Source: Eonycteris spelaea (taxonomy: Eukaryota > Chordata > Mammalia > Chiroptera > Pteropodidae). Taken from it: 64,000 nt of DNA. A program made the translations under genes and the position numbers. The stretch is taken from assembly GCA_003508835.1 (NCBI GenBank), contig PUFA01000068.1, positions 2,108,001-2,172,000 of the forward strand, given 5' to 3'. The notes beneath the pieces were generated by a model. It was not told the origin of the DNA and made no database searches. It was given only the letters and a program-made list of their open reading frames with translations. Below are positions 55,126-64,000 of the stretch, one piece after another (positions within the stretch are counted from its first letter, which is position 1; the number at the start of each line of letters is the position of its first letter).

Positions 55126-55595
55126 ACTCATCATTGCTTCATTGCTGCCATCATTTGTCTCAAAGGGATTTGCCGTGTGAAACAACCCACTTCGGCCTGC
55201 TTTTGCAGCAGATGGCTGCCAGGAATATCAACAGCAGCGATTTTTCCAGTCATTCTTCAAATTCTGCTTAGTGTTCATCATCACCTGTATTGACTTAGCC
55301 CAGCTGCAGGCACTAGCCCAGCTCCATCATTCTGTCACCAGGATTCAGCTGGGTAATTTGTGGGAAAAAATGCTGAAGTAGAAATGCAAGTGCAATACAG
55401 TAACTAGCACAGTCTGAGGACAACCTCCTACCCACTTGTATCCTGGCTGGGACCCCACAGAGGAGAGGCCGGACTAGTGCTATCTGATCTGGGAATCGGG
55501 AGGGCATGAAGCTCTAGAGCCTAGTCTAGAATCAGAGGAAAGCTTCAGCTGAGCTTGTCGGTGGGCATTGCTTTGGTGAGCACTCTTGCAGTTAG
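55126..55595. other. Unassigned stretch
   Basis: No gene or repeat is recognised. Confidence 0.45.
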
Positions 55596-55597
55596 AG

Positions 55598-55812
55598 ATT
55601 AAGAAGCAATGTGATGTAGTGGGAATAACAGTAAGAATGCCCTCCATTCCTTGGGGAGGTACTATGTGCCCAGGCTCTCCGTGATGCCTCGTAAATTACC
55701 TAGATTCAAATGCCATCATTGCCCATTCCTGGCTATATGGTCTTTAGAATGCGACTTTGCTGCTCTGTGCTTCAGTTTCCTCATCTGTCAAATATTTTTG
55801 TGAGCATTGTTT
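55598..55812 (+). mobile_element. MIR SINE with internal insertion or rearrangement
   Basis: The head 'gtgatgtagtgggaataaca' and core 'tgtgcttcagtttcctcatc' are both MIR. The distance between them is longer than in a normal MIR, so about 50 bp of other sequence lies between. Confidence 0.6.
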
Positions 55813-55814
55813 TG

Positions 55815-55935
55815 GGAATTATACAAATATGTAACATATAAAATGCATATAAATATAAAATATAAATAAATATGTAAAATATATACTATATAATACATAA
55901 AATTATATAAATCTATAAAACTTAGAAAAATCTGG
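55815..55935. repeat. AT-rich (ATAAATAT)n-like tract
   Basis: About 120 bp built from ATAAA, TATA and AAATAT steps. The frame at 55788-55988 on the minus strand is a translation of it. Confidence 0.85.
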
Positions 55936-56034
55936 GACATATGTACCATAATAGTATTAATTATTATTGTCATTTTGATCATTATCATTATAAATCATTT
56001 ATCATTACCATTATTACCATTATAAATTTCCTGC

Positions 56035-56512
56035 ATTTGTGTCCTATTTATTATTGCTATAACAAATTACCATAAATTTAGTGGCTTAAAACAACAGAGA
56101 TTTATTATCTTACAGTTCTAGAGGTCAGAAGTTCTAAAGTCAAGGTGTCTACAGAGATGTGTTCCATCAGGAGGCTCCAGGGGAAATTTTGTTTCTTTTC
56201 CTTTTCCAGCTTCTAGAGGTCACCTGCATTCCTTGGCTCATGGCCCCTCCCTTGCATCTCTTTAACCTCTGCTTCCATTGTCACATCTCCTTCTCTGACT
56301 CTGGCCCTCCTACCACTCTCTTATAAAACTAATGATTTCATTGGGCCCAGCTGAGTACTCCACTATGATCTTCCTATCTCAAAATCTTTAACTCAATCCT
56401 ATCTGCGAAGCCCTCTTTTACCATATAAGGCAATATCTTCACAGTGTTGGGGAATTAAGATGTAGACATTTTGGGACAGCCATTATTCGGCCTCCTATGT
56501 CTCCTAAGAGTG
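56035..56512 (-). mobile_element. MLT1-type MaLR solo LTR
   Basis: 'tattgctataacaaattacc', 'ttagtggcttaaaacaacag', 'cttacagttctagaggtcag' and 'tgttggggaattaagatgta' are the reverse of an MLT1 LTR, one of its older and longer forms. Confidence 0.75.
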
Positions 56513-57480
56513 AAATATTGGTATGGGGATTTTACAGTAAGGGACTGAGTCTTGGAGGAGTTATGAAAAGCTAAAAATGCTAGACGTGGGTTCCAAATAC
56601 TGGTTGGTCTTATAAACCCCATATCCTTAGTACCAGCTGCTTCTAGACAAGGACATGGGAGTTCTGAACTGGCTTCTCAGTTCTGTTACCAAGCTGCCTG
56701 ACACCTCTGGGCTACTGAGAGGTGCCAGGGAGAGAGTGTCTATGGAAGTGGCTTTAAACTCACAGGTACAAGGCATTGGAGTATGTTGTGTGGTTGCTCA
56801 GATGGGGAAACTAGGAATTAGAGAGTGACATGATGGACACACAGTAAGTGACAGAACCAAGTTTTTACCCTAGATCTGCTTGACTCCAAAGAAGATAACA
56901 CCTTTATTGCACAAAAACTATAGTTATTGCAAATGAAGTGTAGTTTTGTGATTCACATGTTGAGTACATAAAGAGTAACCTTTTAATACTCCTCTGTATA
57001 TAACCTTTGAAGTACAAAACATAAAGAGCATCTATGCAGTTCTGCACTTTATACAACCTTTATACTTTCAACATGGACACAGATGAGGTCGAGAAGCTGA
57101 AACTGCCATATAAGGTCAGAAGAAAAAGGTCATGGCTCTCTGGTAAAGGAAGGGGAAGGTTGAGAGAGGACATGCTCGGAAACTATAACATTTTGACCAT
57201 TCTATAAAAGCAGAATCCTGACTGGTTCACCCAATTCTGACAGCAAAGGACAAGGAAGCCTATTAGGAGAGGAAGCTGAAGAAGTTTAGGGCCAATTAGG
57301 TCCTTCATACTATGCTTAGTGGATGGCCGATTTAAGGAATATATTTCCCTCCTCTTGCCCTAGAATGATATAGGCTAAAAATATAAATATGTCTGAATGG
57401 AGGGCGGAGTCCAGAAAAAATGGATTAGAAGCATTTGCTGCCATCTAAGAGAAAATCAGCAATAACTTGACTCTAAAGTT
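56513..57480. other. Unassigned stretch, about 1 kb
   Basis: No gene or repeat is recognised. Confidence 0.45.
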
Positions 57481-57484
57481 GGAC

Positions 57485-57705
57485 TCCAAAGGATGTGGAA
57501 TGTGATGGTTTTGATCACGGATCAAATTTTTACTCTGCTGCTTTGTTACACTAAATGAATTCTTCTCCTCTCTGAGCTGAGCTCCTCATCTATAAATTAG
57601 ATCAGTGATGCATGCTCCTCAGAGGTTTCTGGGGAGGAGAACATGAAGAACTATCTGAGATCCCCTTAGCAGAGGGCTGACACATAGTGTTCTCTGAAGT
57701 GACAG
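57485..57705 (+). mobile_element. MIR SINE
   Basis: 'gatcaaatttttactctgct', 'gagctcctcatctataaatt' and 'agagggctgacacatagtgt' follow MIR order with moderate decay. Confidence 0.65.
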
Positions 57706-57854
57706 TGACTGAATTGACATCCTCCTACATTGTAACTCTGGGGCCTCTGACTAACCCTGCCATTCCTGTTGTAAAATGTAAACTCAGCAGAATGCAATAA
57801 GAAGTTTCTAGGTGCCTATTCCAAAAAAAAATTCATGTAAGAGAAAATAGAAAA

Positions 57855-58100
57855 ATGTGGAATAATAATGATGATAGTTAACACCTATTTAGCATATATG
57901 GTATTCCAGGTACTCTCATGTATTTTATGTTTATTAATAAATTAATCCTCATACAACCCTAAATGTGTATTTAATATTAACCCATTGTAGAGGTGAGGCA
58001 ACTAAGGAATAAAGTGGTTGCCGAAGGTCATACCGCTAGGAAATGTCAGAGCTGGGACATTAACTCAGGCAGTGGTTCCACAGCCTACACATTTTACTAC
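57855..58100 (-). mobile_element. MIR SINE, nearly complete
   Basis: The plus strand reads 'gtattccaggtactctcatg', 'gaggtgaggcaactaaggaa', 'ggtcataccgctaggaaatg' and 'tcagagctgggacattaact', almost a full reverse MIR. Confidence 0.9.
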
Positions 58101-58104
58101 ATTA

Positions 58105-58210
58105 CGGTGGCCATATAATTTTACCATCCAACCCAGAACACTTTGAGCTAGGAAAACAGGCAGAAATCCTAAACATTCCAAGGCAAGCCAGGATATATGG
58201 TTATCCTAGC
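58105..58210. mobile_element. Possible short DNA-transposon fragment
   Basis: The ends 'ggtggccatataattttacc' and 'ccaggatatatggttatcct' are partly inverted relative to each other and resemble the termini of small mammalian DNA transposons. Family not assigned. Confidence 0.4.
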
Positions 58211-58234
58211 TCTACTATCTTTAGAATGGTCTTT

Positions 58235-58300
58235 AAGAGCATAAACAGGTTTTACAAATTATCCTTCGCTTGTATAAGATGGGGAAACTGAGGCAAGTCT
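58235..58300 (-). mobile_element. MIR fragment
   Basis: 'taagatggggaaactgaggc' is the strongest reverse-MIR motif. Only about 60 bp are preserved. Confidence 0.5.
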
Positions 58301-58319
58301 ATCCAGAGTTTCCCATGCG

Positions 58320-58535
58320 CTTCTAGGCCTGGCATTGTCTAGTCCTGTCTATTCTCCAGCTTTTGTCCACCACTGTCACGGTCACTCTCATCTTCCACAC
58401 TCCAGATGCATGGGTTATCTCTCAGTTCCTCGATATCCACACATTCTCCATCTCGGCCTTCTGCCTAGAAGCCTAGTGTGCTCCACTCCCTTCCACCTCA
58501 TCCACACTTTATCTTAACTTCTACTTGCTGGAGAG
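58320..58535 (+). mobile_element. Possible L2 LINE fragment
   Basis: C/T-rich sequence with 'attctccatctcggccttct' and 'gcctagtgtgctccactccc' resembles the L2 3' region. Weak. Confidence 0.35.
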
Positions 58536-59240
58536 AGTATCTCGGATATCTACCTTAGGATTCAAGGGGAGGGGACACTGATGATGTGAGCACACTGTCT
58601 TCCACTCCACTCCCTGCATTTGACTGAAGAAGAGGCTACCATTTTTCTCTTATAGTTGCTGTAGTCACATGTAGCAGATCCCTTTCTACTTCTGTTTGTG
58701 TTACCAAGCCACATAGCATAAGCAGTTGTGGGCAGGGCCTGCCTCCCAGAGGCTGTTCCTGCCTCATCTGTGCTGCTAGTGGTACCAGTTCATACATGTG
58801 TCTAACTTGGGTAGTGGAGACAGTCTTTACCATAAATTCACCTGTTATATTGGGGAAAAAGAAGGGAGCCTTGCTCAGATTTCCCATTATAAGCTCTGTG
58901 CTCTAGCCCTGTGCTGAGGAGCAATGGACACGTGCTCAGTGACCAGCAGTGTTACTACTCATTCTCCATTTGGCTCCTTTTCCTTGTAAGCACATCCCCC
59001 TCAGCAGAAAACCTCAAAGTAGCAGAGGAGGGAGCACCAAAAAAAAAAAACCCCAGCACCCTTGACTCCTGAAAGCCCAAGTTAAAGGTCAGACTCTACT
59101 ATTGTGTCCGTGGTGTCAGACCCTAATATTGGCATGCATTCACCATATGTTTTTTCCCTCCATTTGTTCATTCCAATTTGTAATTTTACATTTGTCTGAG
59201 AGATGATTTGATAAATGTCTTACCTACTTTCATAGTATGA
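58536..59240. other. Unassigned stretch
   Basis: No gene or repeat is recognised. The 83-codon minus frame (58636-58887) has no known domain. An A12 run lies at 59040-59051. Confidence 0.45.
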
Positions 59241-59244
59241 ACCA

Positions 59245-59350
59245 TGAAAGTAAAAAATGTTGACTTTGCTCTTTTATGTATCTTTAGTGCCTAGCTCATC
59301 ATGGTAGATACTCAATATATTTATGTTGAATGAATCAGTGAATGAATTAG
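59245..59350 (+). mobile_element. L2 terminus
   Basis: 'tatctttagtgcctagctca', 'agatactcaatatatttatg' and 'ttgaatgaatcagtgaatga' are the L2 3' end and TGAA tail. Confidence 0.75.
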
Positions 59351-59772
59351 TTGAGTAACTTGCCAAAAAGTTGAAGTACAATTTTCTACTATTTCTGTGC
59401 TACGATTGCAGAGATTGTCAATATCTGGGTTGAAGTTGCTTGAGAATGTTTCTGGACTTTCTCGCCTAAGGATTAGTGACTACCACTTGCTCCAGGATTC
59501 CTTCAGGAAGTAAAGCAACTTACTGAAGTGACTGAGGAAAGGATCTGAGACAGTGCCAAGTTGTTGGACAGACAATCAAAACACTGTGCCTGCTAGAAGA
59601 AAATCAGGACGAAAGATTGACCTTTATCTCCTTGGCATTTTATGTGTAAGAAAAATATCATAGCTTCCCCTTATATTTCGTATTGCTCTAGAACTGCAGG
59701 TAATGTTTTGCAAATTTTTTCTTCTTATATATTATCAGCAGATGCCTTTGAACATGAAATAATTCCTAATAC
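59351..59772. other. Unassigned stretch
   Basis: No gene or repeat is recognised. Confidence 0.4.
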
Positions 59773-59774
59773 TT

Positions 59775-59925
59775 TCATGGCGCTTACTGTGTGCCAAATA
59801 TGGGTCTCAGCCACTTTACCTATATGAGTCTTTATAACCTACAAGGTAGGTACTATGATTATCCATTTTGCTAAGAGGAAATAAGGCATGACTGGTAACT
59901 GATAGGGCTAAAAATTAAATTGCAG
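59775..59925 (-). mobile_element. MIR SINE
   Basis: 'tggcgcttactgtgtgccaa', 'ctacaaggtaggtactatga' and 'ttttgctaagaggaaataag' are the reverse MIR 3' half. Confidence 0.85.
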
Positions 59926-60432
59926 AAATACGAATGGTCCAGTGTCTATTCTCTTCACTACTCTCTATGCTGCCTTGCTGTACTGATTCAGATAATGGGA
60001 GAATGAGCCTTGTTATGAGAAGGATTCAGACAAAAGCATGGAGAAAAGTAAGGAAGAAGAGTTACACTGCAAAAGAGACAAGAAGCTCTCAGAAGAGAAA
60101 AAAAATAAGTGTGGGAATGGAAGTTACCAACCGTCTGGGCTGGTTTTGGACACAGCATTCTTTCATCTCAAGAGAGTCAGAGACCAGAAGAATTTTGGAG
60201 AACAGCTATTTCTTAGGTGAATGATTTTGAGAATATCAGCAAAGAAAAGAGAGAATTTTAAATGTATTTTCCTGCCTTTTAAGAATATACTTCACTAACA
60301 CCGCAAAACTTAGAGGTGATTTTTGAGAGGCATAGGAAAGTTTTGAATTTATTTAAATTGTGTTTTTATGAGATGTATGTTCCTTTAAATTGACACTACT
60401 TTGTTACCTTTGGGTTTCATATAAAGTATCTC
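59926..60432. other. Unassigned stretch
   Basis: No repeat is recognised. Frames at 59934-60224 and 60038-60220 have no known domain. Confidence 0.45.
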
Positions 60433-60434
60433 AT

Positions 60435-60605
60435 CTTATATATATAATGTAAGCATGAGGTAGATACTATTATATCCATATTGTAGATGAAGAAACTATG
60501 AATCAAAGAAGTAATCTGCTTAAGGTCACACAGAAAGTAAATACCAGACTATGGTTTAAATTTAGGTCTGATTTCAAAAAGCTCTGGTCTCAAATGCACA
60601 CTAAA
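60435..60605 (-). mobile_element. MIR SINE
   Basis: 'gaggtagatactattatatc', 'gatgaagaaactatgaatca' and 'aaggtcacacagaaagtaaa' are reverse MIR. Confidence 0.85.
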
Positions 60606-61000
60606 TCCATACAAATTGGCCTGTACTTCTTGTGACAAGACCAAAGTCACACAGAGAGAAAGATCTAGCTCATTTGCCTCTCAACTTTAATTCTAGTAAT
60701 CTTATAGTTCCCCTTATTGCTTTCATCTCCTCCAAAATATGCATTAAATACAGTAGCAGAATATTTAACATATATATACACAAGGGAAATTCTAGGCTGG
60801 GAGAAAATGTTAATTTCAAAAAAAAAACCACTCTAGAATGTTACTGATATTTGAACTTGAAATTTATCTTTCTCAAAAATGAAAATATATATGTGATAAG
60901 AAATAGAGATATTCATATGTGTGTGTGTATTTGTAGATATAGCTATAGACATAGATATATGTAATTTGCCATTCTTTGACCTTGTGGTGAAATGGAAGAC
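60606..61000. other. Unassigned stretch with TA-rich tracts
   Basis: No gene or repeat family is recognised. 'atatgtgtgtgtgtatttgt'-type TA/TG repeats occur near 60885-60960. Confidence 0.45.
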
Positions 61001-61002
61001 CA

Positions 61003-61225
61003 TGTACTATACTGGTTAACAGTTTTGACTTTGTGGGGGACATACCTGGTTGTAAGCACCAGTCTGCCTCTCAGTAATTACGTGATCATGAACACCTAAT
61101 TCGAACACTCTGGGTCTCAATTTTCTCATTGGTAAAATAAGGGTAATTATTCCTTGTTTAGTGTTGTGCTGATTAAATATATATAAACCACTTAGCACAG
61201 ACCAGGCACTATAGTGAGCATAGCA
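61003..61225 (+). mobile_element. MIR SINE, nearly complete
   Basis: It runs from the head 'tactggttaacagttttgac' through 'ctcagtaattacgtgatcat', 'tttctcattggtaaaataag' and 'gtgttgtgctgattaaatat' to 'agaccaggcactatagtgag'. Confidence 0.88.
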
Positions 61226-61962
61226 TAAAAGATTGCTTTTATTATTTCTAATAAAAGTCCTCCATTGTCATTCAGAAATAACTGAGCTTCTCTCAATACC
61301 AACCACAGAATGCAATGGCCAAAATTATTGGCCTTACCATGTAAAGGACTATGAATCACGTGGTCATAAATCACTCATCTATCCTAACAGTATAACTGCA
61401 TAAGTCATTTTCTTCTTGAGGTCTTTATTCCTCAATCTGTAATAGAATATTATTATGGGTTAAGCAATAGTTTGTGTTCAATCCTAACTTTAAAATGCCA
61501 GTTCTAGTCATAGTGAATGTCGACAGCACCCTCTTTAAACCTTAAGAACAGTGATTATTGATGAGAAAGTCCTCAACAGGTGTTGACATACTGACAAAGG
61601 ACATCTCACCCCAATGAACAATTTGTGATTCTATCAAAAACTATAACCTCAATTTCTTTCTGAGGAGGAAGCTGAAAAGGGGAGGGGTTAGTAGCCTGGG
61701 AAAGGAATTAGACTTAGCTCTGATTTCCTCCCACCAAATGTCCACACAAGGTGATGGCATAGCAATCAGGTAAATCCTGCTCTGGGGATAAAGATACATA
61801 CTAATTATCCTTGAAGTAGATCCAGATACTGTAATATAATCCAATAATAAATGCTCCAACTGAGCTGACAATATTGTTTAATAATGTAGAGCATATACCT
61901 ACACAATTCTTTCCATTTCTCATAGAAAACTCAACCACATGTAAGTGACTGATTCACAGAAT
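61226..61962. other. Unassigned stretch
   Basis: No gene or repeat is recognised. Confidence 0.45.
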
Positions 61963-61964
61963 CT

Positions 61965-62180
61965 TTAATCCAATTATGGATTCAATTATCTTTACTGAAT
62001 GCCTGCCAATGTGCTAGATGTCAAACATAGGGGAAAAATAAAAATATAGCTTTTGCTTTCAAGTCTAGTGGGCAAAACAACCAACCAATGTGATGCCAGT
62101 GTGATAAGGTGATGAAAATACTATGAAAGCACCCAAACACATTAGAAGGAGTAAGGTGTCAGGATGCTAAGAAATGGGTT
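61965..62180 (-). mobile_element. L2 LINE 3' end
   Basis: 'ttcaattatctttactgaat', 'gcctgccaatgtgctagatg', 'tttcaagtctagtgggcaaa' and 'gtgataaggtgatgaaaata' are the reverse L2 3' region. Confidence 0.7.
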
Positions 62181-63105
62181 TGGGGGTGGGAGAAGCTCTG
62201 ATCTATAGCATTTGCTGATATTTATGCCATAAAAACTCCCACCAAAGCCTATGTCAAGACTTCAACAAGTCATCATTGAACACAGAGTCAGGGAAAGGGA
62301 TGCATAATTAGCTCTTTAAAGCCAGTATATATACTGGCAGTAAAGGGCAGATGCTCAGAAGCATTGACAAAGGCTTTCTTATCTGTTTGGCTTTTCAACT
62401 AAGAGTTTTCTAAACAGAAAGATTCTCCCAACAAGCTGGGGAGCTCAGGCCCCACAATATTTATTAAATTCCAGGCAAGGAGTCTGGAGCAACATGAACT
62501 CAGAGAACTCTGGTCATTGAGGGCAGATCTGCCTGATGCTGGGTTCCATCTCTGTTTGCCTGTGTCTGGGAAGAGTATTTAGCATTCTGGAGTGGTATGT
62601 TTGCTCAGATCATCAGTTGCATGCCCTTGGAATAAAGATTCAGTGAACCTGTTAGAAGAATTTCTCCTGCAGTGGCAGAATGAAATCAACGTCTCTGGTG
62701 GAATACGGTTAAATCAATATGCAGCGACGTTTTAACACATCTCAGGAACTGCCAGGAAGCCTGATCCAAGTTTAAGAACATCGGAAGAGTCCAACTTTTC
62801 ATGTTTTATATAGCAATTCAAGGATATTAGGGGAATTATTTATAAGATAGCTCCTCTGTATAGAGTTTAATTCCTTGATTAACCATCTCTAAATGAAGCA
62901 GAGTCCTTTTGCTTCTCCAATAAATTTCCCATAAATGGGTCATTTAGAGTAATAGATCCATGTGATTTTAAATGAGTAATATAATAAACATATTTACTGT
63001 CCCATGGTTCAAAAATTTGAGAAACTCTGACTTACTATTTGGTGCATTTCTTTCATGCAGGTTTTCTCAGAGCCTGTATTCTGCATTAATTATGACTACT
63101 TCACT
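62181..63105. other. Unassigned stretch
   Basis: No gene or repeat is recognised in about 900 bp. Confidence 0.45.
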
Positions 63106-63109
63106 AAGC

Positions 63110-63322
63110 CATAGTAGCTATATGTCACTGTGCCAATCACTTTAAAATGTTTTCTCATTTAATCTTTTCATCAACTTTCTGAAGTAGGTATTATCATCTA
63201 CATTTTTCTGAGGGTGAAACTAAGGCTCATAAAATTATAACACCATGCTCAGGATCATAAAACCAGTGAGCAGACCTTGAGCCAAACCTCCCTGCTTCAG
63301 CGTCCATGCTTTTAAACTTTAA
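63110..63322 (-). mobile_element. MIR SINE, nearly complete
   Basis: 'tgtgccaatcactttaaaat', 'gaagtaggtattatcatcta', 'agggtgaaactaaggctcat' and 'ctccctgcttcagcgtccat' are reverse MIR in full order. Confidence 0.9.
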
Positions 63323-63564
63323 GCTGTACTCTGCACGGTGAATCTCTAGCTATAGGGCAGTGTATTCACTGTTCCTAAACATATTTGAGTATTGAACAAG
63401 TTTTTATAGAACCTTATGCTGCATTGGTGTTCAATATGATATGCTTTGTGAAATGCTGCAGCACATGATAACATCAACTTTTGTGACTATAAAGCAAAGA
63501 AACAAGAGTCTTAAACAGCAGTTTAAAATTGTGGTATAGCTACAAGGAACATAAGTGACGAAAG

Positions 63565-63712
63565 TAATATAGAGAGAAGCAAGGGTGTTGTCATGGCAAG
63601 AGTGTTAGAGTGAGTCTAAAGAAATGGTTTTCTGCCCTGGAAACATCACAGGTATAACCTTGAACAAGTCATTTCACTTCTCAGAGCCTCAGTCTTCTCA
63701 GCAAAGTGACTA
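63565..63712 (+). mobile_element. MIR SINE
   Basis: 'aagagtgttagagtgagtct' head, 'aaccttgaacaagtcatttc' and 'cagagcctcagtcttctcag' core are MIR. The 3' part is missing. Confidence 0.75.
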
Positions 63713-63855
63713 TGTCACATGAAAGTATATTCCAGCTCCTTCGTGTTGAATTCAACCTGCAATGGGCAGCTTGCTTTCCTACATGGCTTACCAGAATTAC
63801 CAGGCCCCGCCCATTCTTTCACTCTGTGAAAGGGCCATTGTGCTACTTATCAGAA

Positions 63856-63876
63856 TTTTTTTTTTTTTTTTTTTTT
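63856..63876. repeat. Poly(T), 21 bp
   Basis: A pure T21 run. It produces the phenylalanine run of a spurious 64-codon frame (63706-63900). The remaining bases to the window edge are unassigned. Confidence 0.97.
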
Positions 63877-64000
63877 GCAATTGGCAATTCTGAAAAGTGA
63901 AGAATGCACTACTTGGACCTCTGCTGTGATGTGCTCTCTTTCTGGTCACAGACTATGCACGCTTGCTTGCTGCTTGCTATGAAAGCAGTAGATTCTCTAG

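Overview
This window is non-coding mammalian nuclear DNA. It is AT-rich, with long decayed LINE remnants, ancient mammalian interspersed repeats, solo LTRs and long pure microsatellites. I found no supportable protein-coding gene, rRNA, tRNA, CRISPR array or bacterial/phage feature. The longest ATG-initiated frames (145, 140 and 138 codons) resemble no family I know, and many of the other open frames lie inside repeats.

Organism. MIR, L2, HAL1, MaLR LTRs (MLT1/MST type), MER5-, MER1- and MER53-like DNA elements show a eutherian mammal. I saw no Alu, B1/B2, carnivore SINEC, pig PRE, bovine or equine SINE in 64 kb. The best-preserved L1 3' end (about 10460-10730) is of the type I know from laurasiatherian genomes and it most resembles bats of the Yinpterochiroptera (fruit or horseshoe bats). 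The order-level assignment is an inference.

Layout. 1-8.0 kb: L2, MIR, a 1.5-kb minus-strand L1 remnant, a ~780-bp minus-strand LTR, a MIR carrying an exact 66-bp tandem duplication, an MLT1 LTR and L2 pieces. 8-20 kb: mostly unassigned single-copy-looking sequence with an L1 3' end, a HAL1 copy next to an opposite-strand L1, an (AC)n(GA)n tract and an MST/MLT1 LTR. 20-27 kb: L2 copies, one split by a ~215-bp pyrimidine microsatellite, and a GC-richer unassigned block. 27-38 kb: two minus-strand L1 ORF2 remnants, a long L2, several MIRs, and a solo LTR nested in a MIR with a visible target-site duplication. 38-48 kb: an MST-like LTR, an inverted-repeat DNA element, MIR/L2 pieces, a hAT-like element of about 600 bp and an LTR-like element with internal TA/TG repeats. 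48-57 kb: an LTR with TATA and polyadenylation motifs, MER1-like, MER53-like and MER5-like DNA transposons, an unassigned block that could be conserved non-coding DNA (about 51.95-52.85 kb), two MaLR LTRs and a (GA)n(GT)n tract. 57-64 kb: mainly MIR and L2 fragments.

Function. Nothing shows genes working together. The window is best read as intergenic DNA or the interior of a large intron. Element boundaries are estimates made by eye from remembered consensus sequences and should be taken as roughly +/-20-50 bp unless an exact run is stated. Family names are given only where I recognise the sequence.
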